Source: Phlegmacium glaucopus
Lineage: Eukaryota > Basidiomycota > Agaricomycetes > Agaricales > Cortinariaceae
Assembly (NCBI GenBank): GCA_015039465.1
Contig: MU130043.1
Location: forward strand, 32,069-96,068
DNA length: 64,000 nt
Direction of reading: 5' to 3'
Shown: piece after piece, positions 26,525 through 36,939 of the stretch
Numbering within the stretch: the first letter of the stretch is position 1
Layout of the letters: the number at the start of each line of letters is the position of its first letter
Made by a program: the position numbers and the translations under genes
The notes under the pieces: generated by a model
Database searches by the model: none
What the model was told of the DNA's origin: nothing
Seen by the model: the letters and a program-made list of their open reading frames with translations, nothing else

Positions 26525-27020
26525 GTAAACAGTTTCTTCCGAGAAGGATGGCGAAATCAACTTACAGCAGGCGCAGTGGCAGCATCCTAATAACAAGATC
26601 AGAGAAAGTTCAATGCAAATTTGCGGGAGATCGGAAGGAAACAGACCATCTTGCCTGCTTTCTTCGCAGCACTTTTCGCAGAACAAGAACCTGAAGTCTT
26701 GCTGGTGGTGGAATTGCCTGTGCCAGTTGCAGTAGCCTCCTGCGATACTACGACACAGTTACCAAAGCCAGCTCCTGAGACGAATTGCTACAAAAGCCGT
26801 TCAATCAGCAAATATACGACTCCTACATATGTCAATTGAAAACTTACCACAAGGCAACTACGCTCCATAAGTAATGCCCTATCCAACCGCCTCACCTGGG
26901 CCACAGTACAGACATAGATGCCGACAGCACCAGCACACAGCACAGCGAGAGACTGAATCTAGGTCATGACGAGTGGTTGCAACTCTCTTCGTGGAGACGA
27001 GGGTGTCACAGTTGGAAACC
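26525..27020 (-). pseudogene. Rearranged partial copy of the Egh16-like locus
   Basis: About 26525-26856 repeats 22985-23318 almost base for base, including the internal exon/intron borders of the Egh16-like gene; one short GGCAGCAGT-type unit is missing. The sequence then jumps: 26857-27020 matches about 24515-24680 upstream of the same gene. The 1.2 kb between these, with the signal peptide exon and promoter, is absent. No start codon or signal peptide remains, so it cannot make the protein. The copy is in the same orientation as its source, 3.5 kb away. Confidence 0.85.
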
Positions 27021-27033
27021 ATAACCTCTACGT

Positions 27034-27350
27034 CGTATCATCATTGGTAAGTAGTATATATCAATCAAATAAGATGGAAAATAATTTCTTGCCTAATCTA
27101 GAACGGATATTGGAGATGATAAAATCGTCCCAACTGCTCTCAGATCTGAATATTGAATATTAGACATTCTATGCCAATAGGAAATGTAACAATCTACGAA
27201 TTGAAGTACTTCGTGGCGCCTGAGGTTTTACGACGATTTATCGAGTCAGAGCGCTAGCCCTCAAGTGATTTAGGCGCTGCCCATAAAGCTGTTGCAATTG
27301 CCCAAAAGGCAGCTCGTCTTTAAATGTTCTTCACATGTTCTTTCTGAAGA
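27034..27350. repeat. Repeat copy B of the efm7-upstream/NLR-leader segment
   Basis: Begins 'ggtaagtagtatatatcaat' and runs through 'ctacgaattgaagt' and 'caattgcccaaaaggcagc'. It is a diverged copy of the same sequence as at 27540-27980 (copy C) and, inverted, at 2845-3250 (copy A). Compared with C it lacks about 100 bp around the 'cttgagcaagcatacc' block. The following 27350-27450 resembles 27985-28085, so B and C form an imperfect tandem pair just upstream of the NLR gene. Confidence 0.75.
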
Positions 27351-27444
27351 CACTGCCCTATACATATTCTCCTGCAGCTTGTTGATCACGCACACCAGAT
27401 CCGGGTTAATCCTCTCAGGGACCTTGTTTTAACTTTTCGTATCG

Positions 27445-27545
27445 TCAGACTTCGCTGGCTTTCTTCCCAAAAATTCAAGCGAGTCGCTGAGGATGTCTTC
27501 ATTTTCTAGATCAGTTGTCATATCCGCGTCTGTGTCATCATGGTA
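27445..27545 (-). pseudogene. Fragment of efm7 first exon
   Basis: Reverse-complement copy of the first coding exon of the efm7 gene at 3.3 kb, starting with its ATG (MTTDLENEDILSDSLEFLG) and ending within the exon. Codon differences are few (for example GGK to RKP near the end). The exon is joined at its 5' side to the copied efm7 upstream sequence (copy C), so a promoter-plus-start-codon unit was duplicated. No downstream exons accompany it. Confidence 0.8.
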
Positions 27546-27985
27546 AGTAGTATATATCAATGAGATAAGATGGAATTCATCCTTGAGCAAGCATACCTTT
27601 ACACGGTGCCAGTGTGGTAGTAAGCACCGATGAAGTGTTAGAATAAGAAGGGCAAAAGGCTAAAGCGCTTTATTCTTCAATAATTTCTTTCCTAATCTGG
27701 AACGGTCATTGTATCAAAAATCGTCCCAACTGCCCTCAGATCTGAATATTGAATATTGAATATTGAATATTGAGCTCACATATTCTATGCCAATAGAAAA
27801 TGTAACAGTCTACGAATTGAAGTGCTTCCTGGCGCTCGAGGCTTTATGACAACTTGTCAAGTCAGAGCGCTACTAGCCCTCGAGTGATTTGGACGCTGCC
27901 CATCAAGGTGTTGCGATTGCCCAAAGGGCACATTCGTCTTCAAATGTTCTTTCTGAAGCTGACACTGCCCTATAAACACTGAATA
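27540..27985. repeat. Repeat copy C of the efm7-upstream segment
   Basis: Inverted copy of 2845-3290. It contains the 'cttgagcaagcatacctttac' block, four tandem GAATATT(GA) units near 27745, the 'ctacgaattgaagtgcttc' block and 'gttgcgattgcccaaagggc'. It lies directly upstream of the NLR leader, so the NLR may have taken over part of this sequence as promoter or 5' UTR. Confidence 0.75.
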
Positions 27986-28118
27986 TTGAGCTCCGGCAGC
28001 TTCTTGATCACGCACGCCAGATCCAGGTAAATCCTCTCAGAGCCCTTGTTTTTCGTATGCTGAGTTGTCAGGCTTCGCCGTGGGAACACCACGGAGCTCT
28101 CTCTTGACCATCATCATC

Positions 28119-31100
28119 ATGTCGAGTGAAAGACCATCTAAGAACAATCGTGTAACCAAAGCTATTCGATATGTCAAGGGGAAGTTCTCTTCTCCTGTTC
28201 CTTTGTCACACCCGGCCACACCATTGTCGATCGACGCGGATCCAACCTCTGATAACCGTATGGTAACGACAGATGCTGGAACAAGGCGAGCAGCAGAATT
28301 CCCTGGTTGCTTTATTATTTACTCAATCTCCTCGTTCTTTCAAGCCACTTGCCACTTAACATGGTCCCAGTGATCAGCGTCGATCACGCTGCTACAGCGG
28401 TCATGACCGCGGACGCAGACACAGTGTCCCTCCCAAATTCCGTACCAGTTCCAGCGTCGACACCTAGTGTGCCCAGGCAACTTGGTTCTGCTAGCAACCC
28501 AGGACCAGAAATTCCGTCTACGGTCAGCGTCCGTGTTGCGTTCACGACTGTCGTTATTAATGCTCCTCATTTAGGATGTGGCTCCAATGTCTGCCTTCCA
28601 AGGTGCTCACGATGTACGCCTGCATAATTCAACGATTAACATGGCCAACGCTGTAAGCATCATTCCTTCTGTTCAAAAACCAATATATGTACTGATGGTC
28701 CTATCGTCGTGTTGGATGACTCAGATTCACATCCATGTGCCGTCCAATGCCGATGGAGATGAACAATTGAACTCTCGAGTCATAGTGGGCAATACAATCT
28801 TTTGGAGTCAGATAATCCGCGCTGAATGCTAGTCCATAGGATGCACTACTACATGAGAAGCTCTTGCCACGCGCTCAGTTTGCAGAATACGACGCAGCAT
28901 GTCCACGCAACGCATGTACGGAGAACACTCGCAAGGCCATCCTCGATTCGCTACGAGTATGGGCCAGTGATGATACAACCACAGAGGTATACTGGCTCAA
29001 CGGGATGGCTGGAACAGGCAAAACGACAATTGCTTACTCTTTCAGTGAAATCCTCCATGAAATGGGTTCCCTTGGTGGTACCTTCTTCTCTTCTCATTTC
29101 CGGGCTGATACCAGTGATGTTCATTGCATCATCCCCACCATCTCCCTTCAGTTGGCCAAGTATCTCCCTTCTCTGCCCCAACTTATCTTGGATGTAGTAA
29201 AAACTGATCCAAGCACTGACTGCATATCTTGGAGGATTAGCAAGCAATTCCTGAATTTCATGGTCAGACCACTGACTGCGTATAAGGATAGTATCAGAGG
29301 AGGAGTAGTTCCAGTTATTGTTCTTGATGCTCTGGATGAGTGCTCTGACCAGTCCCTTGTGGCTGAGTTACTTTCTGTGATCTCAAAGTATAGTAAATCT
29401 CTTCCAGTCAAGTTCTTCATCACTAGTCGTCCAGAGATTGTGCTCAAGGAGACTTTTGATCATTCTTGGGATCATTCCAACTTCATCCTTCATGAGGTTG
29501 AGAAGGAGATTGTCAAGGCTGATATTGAGCTGTATATTAAAGCTTGCTTGCTTGGTGGCCAAGTAAAGTACAATAAGCATGATTGGCCTCCTCAGGCTGA
29601 ACTTGAAAGCCTTGTCAATATGTCTGGCACCTTGTTCATTTATGCAGCAACTGTCTGCAAGTATATTGCTCAGAAGGGTAGTTCCAGCATGCCTCAGCGT
29701 CTTTCAGATGTGGTTAATATGACATTGGAAGCAACATCTGATGTAACCCATCCACTGGATATTCTTTATGAAAGAATTTTGGATGCTGCCTATGCCTTTA
29801 CAAATAAAAAGGAGAGGGAAAAATTAGACATGGTTCTCACAGCTGTTGTATATGTCTATAATCCTCTTTCTATGACTGCCATCAGTGATTTGATGGAAAT
29901 GCCCATAGAACACATTGTGGCTGCCCTTTCTTCTCTTCACTCCTTGATATGTATCCCATCTCAAGACCATGATATGCCCATTTCAACATTTCATGCTTCC
30001 TTCTATGATTTCATCAGTAATCAAATTGTTTCCTCAAAGCACTACCTTGACCCATGTATTTCACATAGGCATTTGGCACTTCAGTGTCTGTCCTTGATGG
30101 AGAAAGAATGGTCAGAGGAAGAAAGAGTATCTTACTTGGCAGAGAGGAGATGTGGAGATATTTCTGAATCTCTTGCATATGCTTGTGGTAGCTGGGTTTC
30201 ACATTTCACATATGCAGACAACAACAATGAAATTGATGAATTGAAGCATTTTTTCCAAAGACATCTTCTGCGATGGATGGATTGTTTGAGTATTTTAGGA
30301 AGGTTGGGAATGGCAATGCATTCATTGCATGAGCTAGAAAGTTGCACAAATGTAAGTCAGCACATTGCTAAAGATGAATTACACTTATAACAGGAATTAG
30401 GCTGAGAAGCTGTTGAAGGTGACAGTGATTGATGCAGAAAGATTCCTGAAGGAAAATTATGATTTTATTAAGAATAACAGCCTTGAAGGATGTCCTTCAG
30501 CATTGGTTTGGCTGCCAGAAAAATCAGATATTTGGAAAACATATGGAAGTGGGATGGATTGTCCATGGAAGCTCTGCTTTGGAAGGAGAAAGGCATGGAG
30601 CCTGACTGAAGCAGTTCTAAGGCATTCAGCAAAAGTCAAATCTGCTGTCTTCTCTCCTGATGGTATACATATTGTGTCTGCATCTTGGGATAGCACTGCA
30701 CAGATCTGGAATACAGCCACAGGAGAGCATGAGGCAGAGCTGAAACATTCAGAATTGGTGAACTCTGCTGTCTTCTCTCCTGATGGTATGCATATTGTGT
30801 CTGCATCTTATGATAACAGTGCACAGATCTGGAATGCAGCCACAGGAGAGTGTGAAGCAGAGCTGAAAGGACATTCAGGAAGGGTCAACTCTGCTGTCTT
30901 CTCTCCTAATGGTATGCATATTGTGTCTGCATCTTTTGATAATACAGCACGGATCTGGAATACAGCGACAGGAGAGTGTGAGGCAGAGCTGAAAGGACAT
31001 TCAGGATGGGTGAACTCTGCTGTCTTCTCTCCTGATAGTAGACAGGTTGTATCTGCATCTTTTGATAAGACTGCACGGATCTGGAATACAGCCACAGGAG

Positions 31101-32607
31101 AGTGTAAGGCAGAGCTGAAAGGACATTCCAAAAGGGTTAACTCTGCTGTCTTCTCTGCTAATGGTATGCATATTGTGTCTGCATCTTATGATAACACTGC
31201 ACGGATCTGGAATACAGCCACAGGAGATTGTGAGGCAGAGCTGAAAGGACATTCAGGATGGGTGAACTCTGCTGTCTTCTCTCCTGATGGTATACATATT
31301 GTGTCTGCATCTAATGATAACACTGTGTGGATCTGGAATACAGCCACAGGAGAGTGTGAAGCAGAGCTGAAAGGACATTCAGGAAGGGTCAACTCTGCTG
31401 TATTCTCTCCTGATGGTAAATATATTATGTCTGCATCTGAGGATAGCACTGTACAGATCTGGAATATAGGCACCAGAAAGTGTAAGGCAGAGCTGAAAGG
31501 ACATTCAAGAAGGGTTAACTCTGCTGTCTTCTCTCCTGATGGTATGCATATTGTGTCTGCATCTGAGGATAACACTGCACGGATCTGGAATACAGCCATA
31601 GGGGAGTGTGAGGCAGAGCCTGCAGGACATTCCAAAAGGGTTAACTCTGCTGTCTTCTCTCCTGATGGCATGCATATTGTGTCTGCATCTAATGATAACA
31701 CTGCATCGATCTGGAATACAGTCACAGGACAGTGTGAGGCAGAGTTGGAAGGACATTCAGGATGGGTTGAATCTGCTGTCTTCTCTCCTGATGGTATGCA
31801 TATTGTGTCTGCATCTAGGGATAACACTGCACGGATCTGGAATACAGCCACCAGAAAGTGTGAGGCAGAGCTAAGAGGACATTCAGGATGGGTGAACTCT
31901 GCTGTCTTCTCTCCTGATGGCATGCATATTGTGTCTGCATCTAGGGATGGCACTGCACGGATCTGGAATACAGCCACAGGGGAGTGTGAAGCAGAGTTGG
32001 AAGGGCATTCAGGATGCGTCAACTCTGCTGTATTCTCTTCTGATGGCATGCATATTGTGTCTGCGTCCAATGATACCACTGTATGGATCTGGAATACAGC
32101 CACAGGAGTGTGTGAGGCAGAGCTGAAAGGGCATTTAGAATGTGTTAACTCTGCTATCTTCTCTCCTGATGGTATGCATATTGTATCTACATCTGATGAT
32201 AACAAGGTATGGATCTGGAATACAGCCACAGGAGAGTGTGAGGCAGAGCTGAATGGACATATGTATATTCCATCTATATCTGACAACAGTCAATTACCTG
32301 GTTCATCATCAATTCCTGATGGTATTTATATCCACCATCATGCTCATGGCCAACTTCATGCCTCAATACAGTTGTCATTCCTTGATATATATCAAGACAC
32401 AATATTCCACACCCTGAACCACAGTAAAATCTGGATTGCATCACCTTTCCATCAGCCAACATCTGTCAGCTATCACTTGTCCAAAATTTGCCTTGGATAT
32501 GCAACAGGAAAAATTTTGCTTCTAGAAGTATGTATTGACTTTATACTGTATTCCACATTTTTATTTCATTGCTCAATGTTTTCTCTCAAATATAGTTTCA
32601 ATGCTAG
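28119..32607 (+). CDS. NLR-type receptor: NACHT NTPase with 13 WD40 repeats
   Basis: STAND-class innate-immunity/allorecognition receptor, cytoplasmic. Seven exons (28119-28305, 28371-28528, 28575-28652, 28725-28784, 28840-30351, 30401-32527, 32596-32607) join in frame to 1377 aa. The N-terminal 140 residues are disordered; then comes the SAFQGAHDVRLHNSTIN motif common before mushroom NACHT domains. The NACHT domain follows: Walker A GMAGTGKTTIA, Walker B VIVLDALDECSD, sensor FITSRPE. A winged-helix/helical linker carries FHASFYDFI and LKENYDFIKNNSLEGCPSAL. Then 13 WD40 units of 42 aa, consensus GHSxxVNSAVFSPDGMHIVS, and a tail ending LLLEFQC. No effector domain (HET, lipase, HeLo) is evident at the N-terminus. 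Repeat units are nearly identical, and the variable sites fall where known hypervariable ligand-contact sites lie. Complete and apparently functional. Confidence 0.93.
30605..32265 (+). repeat. 13 near-identical 126-bp WD40-coding repeats
   Basis: Direct tandem repeats of about 126 bp (42 codons) with very high DNA identity; the first two units are slightly shorter (GHS reduced to HS). Positions right after GHS (GW, GR, KR, RR, GC), the residue after SAS (W, Y, F, N, E, R, D) and two to four residues after the following Asp vary between units, while the rest is almost fixed. This is the pattern of concerted evolution plus diversification described for Podospora het-d/het-e/het-r. Confidence 0.92.
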
Positions 32608-33139
32608 TTTCTTAAGCTTGTGGCAGGGCATGCCAGTTATGGTTCCTTTTCACAAGTTTTCACAAGAACACAATGTTGTGCAAATGACTGGAAAAAGATT
32701 GTTTTGTAACAAAATATATAGACCATAAGACAAATATATATCTATTTAGTTGTCAGCAAAATAAAGTATGAAAGCATTGTGATGAAATATACTGGTAACT
32801 GTTAGGGGACTGTTAGAGAACACTATATATTTACTTGACCTATTATGGACACTCTCCATCTCTCTCTCCTCTTCTCATATGCATCAACCTGCCATAGATT
32901 CTTATCACATGAAATTTACCGTCGTCAGCAATTGGTGATAACTCTAGGGCATAATGATACACGCATGAGTGGCCAGGCACAGCACGCCAGTTGATGCGCT
33001 ATTATTCACAATGACAAGGACAGTGGAGCAGCGTTTTCTGGGCAGATAGGGTAAGAAGACGGAGTTGTGAACGTTGGAAGGATGTAACTTACCTCTGATG
33101 ATAATTTCCGCCGCAGACCTTTCTTTTCTCATAATCAAG
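32608..33139. other. 3' flank of the NLR gene
   Basis: AT-rich downstream region with no gene recognised. The frame that continues after the last splice site is intronic read-through, not coding. Confidence 0.5.
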
Positions 33140-33648
33140 ACCGAAAACGCCAAAATAACATTGATGAAAGGTAACGTCGGAAGATCATCTTAGTTCCCAC
33201 ACCCGCACTGTTCCTCTAGGAGCACGTACAACCCCCGCTCCGCACATTTACGGAGGCACGTATTACCAAGTGGTGGGTGTAGATGGCTCTGGGCCAGTGT
33301 CTGGTGAAAGATCTATTAGCACAAATCACAGAAGTTAGGATAAATCAAATGATATACCTATGCCAAGAATAATTGTATGGGCATTTGGTAGTTAAATGAT
33401 CGCCTTTACAAAGCCGGCAAGAGACCTGATTGCTTTCCATGACTTCAAAGTATTATTCAACTTCCGGTACTTGTCATAAAATATATAAGTCGAATTTGTT
33501 TCAAAAAAATAGAAAAATTCGCACTTTATTACCGACGCGAAACTTCGAGGTAACTCTCTACACTCTGTCCACCCGTGATTGTTGCTCGATTGGGCCCTGT
33601 CTTTATTTCTACTATCAAAACTTTGTTAGTTGCTGACTTTCTTTGACC
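33140..33648 (-). pseudogene. eIF3g (TIF35) pseudogene fragment, copy 2
   Basis: Read on the minus strand it matches the plus-strand fragment at about 39300-39815 over about 500 bp, including a retained intron. Recognisable pieces are GPNRATITGG (eIF3g has GPxxATTTVGE), the zinc-binding CRLCKGDHLTTKCPY and CGAGVVRAPRGTVRVWE. Stops and frameshifts interrupt it and the RRM is missing. It lies in inverted orientation to copy 1, 6 kb away. In the GPNRATIT block it is the better preserved copy, suggesting both descend separately from the parent gene or that copy 1 decayed faster. Confidence 0.82.
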
Positions 33649-33816
33649 ATATACCCCGCTAGTTCATCGACTTTGATACGATACACCATGTCCACTCGAG
33701 AGACGTTGACTTGTGCTCAACGACAATAGATCGTCCCTGTCCTTTCCAATTGCGTTGTATCTCCAAGCGCTTCCGACCTGAGATTGTATCAGCATGATCA
33801 TGTATAGATCGCTCAT

Positions 33817-34327
33817 TTAGATTGGATACATACTCAAATCTTTCCAAGTCTTACCTTCCAGAGTTCTCTGTGAATATAAGGAGCCGAGCTCATTCAACAT
33901 GGTTGTTGGGCAATGGGCATAGAACATACCCGTGAAGACATGTTGCATTACGGGAGATAGTGCTTTCGTATAAATTGCGGAATTCATTCCAAGATTTGCA
34001 TACGCTTTTAATCGACTCAGAGAAACGAACGGCAGATAAGAGAGAATATATTTGAAAGTGAAGTGATTAAGAATTTCGAGGTGAAACTTGATGTTTATTG
34101 TTTTTCCAAGACGTCGGATACCAAACCAAACAACTTTATTGTTGCACCGCCACTGCACTCTCGAAAATCGAAACCTTTTTATCTGTTGCCATAGTCATCG
34201 TTGACTTAACCTGCTCAATCGGAGGCAACCATGTGTGACAGTTGACGATCATGAGAGGACAAGAAATTTGTATTTGATCGTCGGGACTTGCATACAATTG
34301 GGACAAGCCAACTTTTTGTGTGGGCAT
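33817..34327 (-). CDS. Possible F-box-like protein, uncertain model
   Basis: Two open stretches on the minus strand: one at 34136-34327, starting at an ATG (MPTQKVGLSQLYASPDDQIQ), and one at 33817-34158. They overlap in different frames, so a splice or a frameshift joins them. The second contains 'HFTFKYILSYLPFVSLSRLK', which has the spacing of an F-box (LPxxILxYLPxxSLxRL), followed by NLGMNSAIYTKALSPV. The F-box would link a target to Skp1-Cullin ubiquitin ligases. I could not fix the exon borders; it may be a pseudogene. Confidence 0.4.
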
Positions 34328-34456
34328 TCCGAGTCCGATACTTTTACTTTTTGTTCATTGAAGACGAAGGACTAATGTGGTTACCAGAATCCTTGAGGTA
34401 TATAGGTCGTTTTCTTTCTTACAAGCATCATACACTTGCCATCGCTAAATCCTAAT

Positions 34457-36917
34457 ATGCAGTTCAAATGGCCAGCAGCTTTCTCAGTTTTGAATGGTCC
34501 CCGATTTTCTCAACCATCGAATGTCCCTCTTCGGAACGATAAACTGCATTGCCATAAAACTCTATGGGGGCTATCCGGTCATAGACTTACAACTCGTAAT
34601 GTTAGACGCGATGCGTTCTCAAACACGACGTACAGTGCTCCGTTATCGACCTCTACGCACATACTTCAGACTGGACTGAACAAGATATGGAGAAAATTTC
34701 AGCCGTCCAAAAATAAACCATCAACACAAGCTTATCCCTCCTATTCGTCTGGATCTCGAGCTTCATTCTTCTCCGCCAGCGATAAACAGCCCGAACAGGA
34801 TGTCGTTGACTATTCAAAACCAATGGAAGCGTTTACACCTCGGCTTGCCGAATCTCAACCCGATCCGCCCACACCAGCCTGTCACCAGTACTCGCCTGCA
34901 TCACCGGTTCTCTCGTCCTCTCTTCTAGATACACCAACAGAAAGGCAGGCCGAACAGGATGTTGTTCACCATTCAAAGCCAGTGGAAGCGTTTGGACCTC
35001 AGCTTGCCGAACCTAAACCTGATTTGCCTACACCAGCCTGTCACCAGCACTCACCTGCATCACCAGCTCTCTCGTGCTCTCTTCCAGCAGAAATGCAGCC
35101 CGAAGTGGAAGCGTTTAGAGCTCAGCTTGCCGAACCTAAACCTGATTCGCCTACACCAACCTGTCACCAGCACTCGCCTGCATCACCAGCTCTGTCGTCC
35201 TTTCTTCTAGGTGCTCCAACAGAAAAGCAGCCCGAGGGGCCTATTGCCCGCCATCTAAAGTGAGTTAGAGCTTTAAACCTTTCTCACAACTCAGTTTCTC
35301 ACTCTTTATCCGTCTCTTAGAACTGGGGTTGCTCCCGATCAAGTTACTCCCAGACATGACGTTACCTCTATCTTCGACATGGAGGACTTGAACCCTGTCC
35401 CGACATGGAGGTCTGCGCGCATAGTAGAAACCGACTTTGACCGAATTTTGAACAACTTGGGTTCTCGATCATCCGAATTCACGTTAACAATACAACCATC
35501 CTGGCCCGCAACCGCATTGTTCGCTATTCAAAACATCGCAACCCCACGACAGAAGCAGATTGTCATCTATCAGCCAAAGCCTATTAGAGCTTTCAATCCC
35601 GTCCCACAGCTTGCGCTAGCTGCTCTGAATGCTCTGAAGCTCACCCCTTCTCCGTCTGTAGATAACCTCTATCCGTTTCCCTCTGGCCAACATACCGTTT
35701 TTCAACCTCTGACCGAATACACAATGTCCACTGAACCAAACTCTGGGATCAATCCTCTTTCTCTTGCTATGGTCTCGTCTTCTAGAGTCGCTCAGAATCA
35801 ATATTCGCATCAACAGTCTACGCCTTTCGTTCCATCTCCGAAACAAGCTAAACGAAAGCTTTCTTTCAGACCTTTTTCTCCCGAAGAGGACACCATCTCG
35901 CTTCCTCCGTCTCAATCAAATTACCTTGGTATCGCGGATTCTATTTGGAGTCTTGATCACGATTTCTCTGTTAACACAGGGTCCAGTCTGCTGTTGTCCC
36001 CGATCTTCTTAGGCCTTCCTCAACCATTTGAAGTTCGCCCTTCTGTACAAGCAGGGACCCTAGCGCCGCCTTCTAACCAGCTTAAGATCACAATCACAGT
36101 TCCGGAGGGATATTTCAATGCTGACGATTGCAGGGATCGCGTCGCCCGTTTCCTATTTGCTAGAGCTGGTCAACTTGAAAACTCTCTCGTCGTTGTATGG
36201 CAAGAATCCTTTGTTGATAGCGCGGGTACTGAGGGATTCAACTTTCTCAAGACTCTCTTCGTTCATCTAGACAAGGCCATGCTCAATTCGAGTCGGACGG
36301 CGCTTTCTAGCTTCAGTAGGCTTGCAATTACTATCCCGGACTGTGTCAAGCCTGTTACTTCATGCTACGGTCTTGGGCAGTGTGGTGAGGACGACGGTAT
36401 CGATTTGGCGAATGCTTCGGGTTTACTTGAATTTTCTTGGCATGGCGATTTTAATATCTTTGCGAAGAACTTCATAAATTTTCCATGTGCAAACTTGACT
36501 GTTCTTGATGTGACGAGTTCCCATATCAGCCTTGACGATGCAGCAACTCTTCTGCATTCCTTCCCAGAACTTGAAGAAATCAGTATCGGGACTATCCAAG
36601 ATAACAATACCGGTGACGGCGTTCTGTTCAAACCTAGCAGCATTTACCAAAAAGCACTTCCCAATGTTGCTCGTCTAAGTCTCGATTCTGTCGTTGCTCT
36701 CCATTCTCTCTTAGCCAGAGTTGCCTGGACGCCCGGGCCACCGGTCGAACTTTCTTTCACCCTTAGAGAGAATGCGATACTCGATGTAATGGACTTTCCT
36801 CTTCCTTGGCAAATGTTTTCGGACATCACCTTCAACTGTCACTTCACGCAGCAAGACCTATCTCAGCTGAGAGATCTATTTCCGCGCGTAAAATACAATG
36901 ATATTGGACCAGACTAA
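34457..36917 (+). CDS. Hypothetical protein with three ~50-aa Pro-rich repeats and an LRR-like C-terminus
   Basis: Two exons (34457-35259, 35321-36917) join in frame to 799 aa. Residues about 120-265 are three tandem units with the core EAFxxxLAExxPDxPTPACHQ followed by SPASPxLSSSLLxTPTE, low in complexity and probably disordered. Residues about 270-530 are also low-complexity. The C-terminal 270 residues look folded: 'LKITITVPEGYF' then leucine-rich segments (NLTVLDVTSSHISLDDAATL, FPELEEISIG, LPNVARLSL) of the sort seen in mushroom F-box/LRR proteins, but I see no F-box. The neighbouring minus-strand gene ends 22 bp away (convergent). The function is unknown. The ATG at 34457 is the first in frame. 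Confidence 0.7.
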
Positions 36918-36939
36918 GTTTATCGCAGTATCATGACCG

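Noticed and set aside
26501..26686. Cys-rich small frame (MFCEKCCEESRQ...) seen both here and at 22.9-23.1 kb
   Set aside because: It is an out-of-frame reading across exons and introns of the Egh16-like gene and its copied fragment, not a conserved small protein.
31186..32286. 366-codon frame on the strand opposite the WD40 repeats
   Set aside because: A long antisense frame produced by the regular 126-bp repeat; it is a shadow of the WD40 coding sequence.
32528..32728. 40-codon extension of the NLR reading frame
   Set aside because: A consensus intron (gtatgt...atatag) removes it and gives the usual family ending LLLEFQC-stop.
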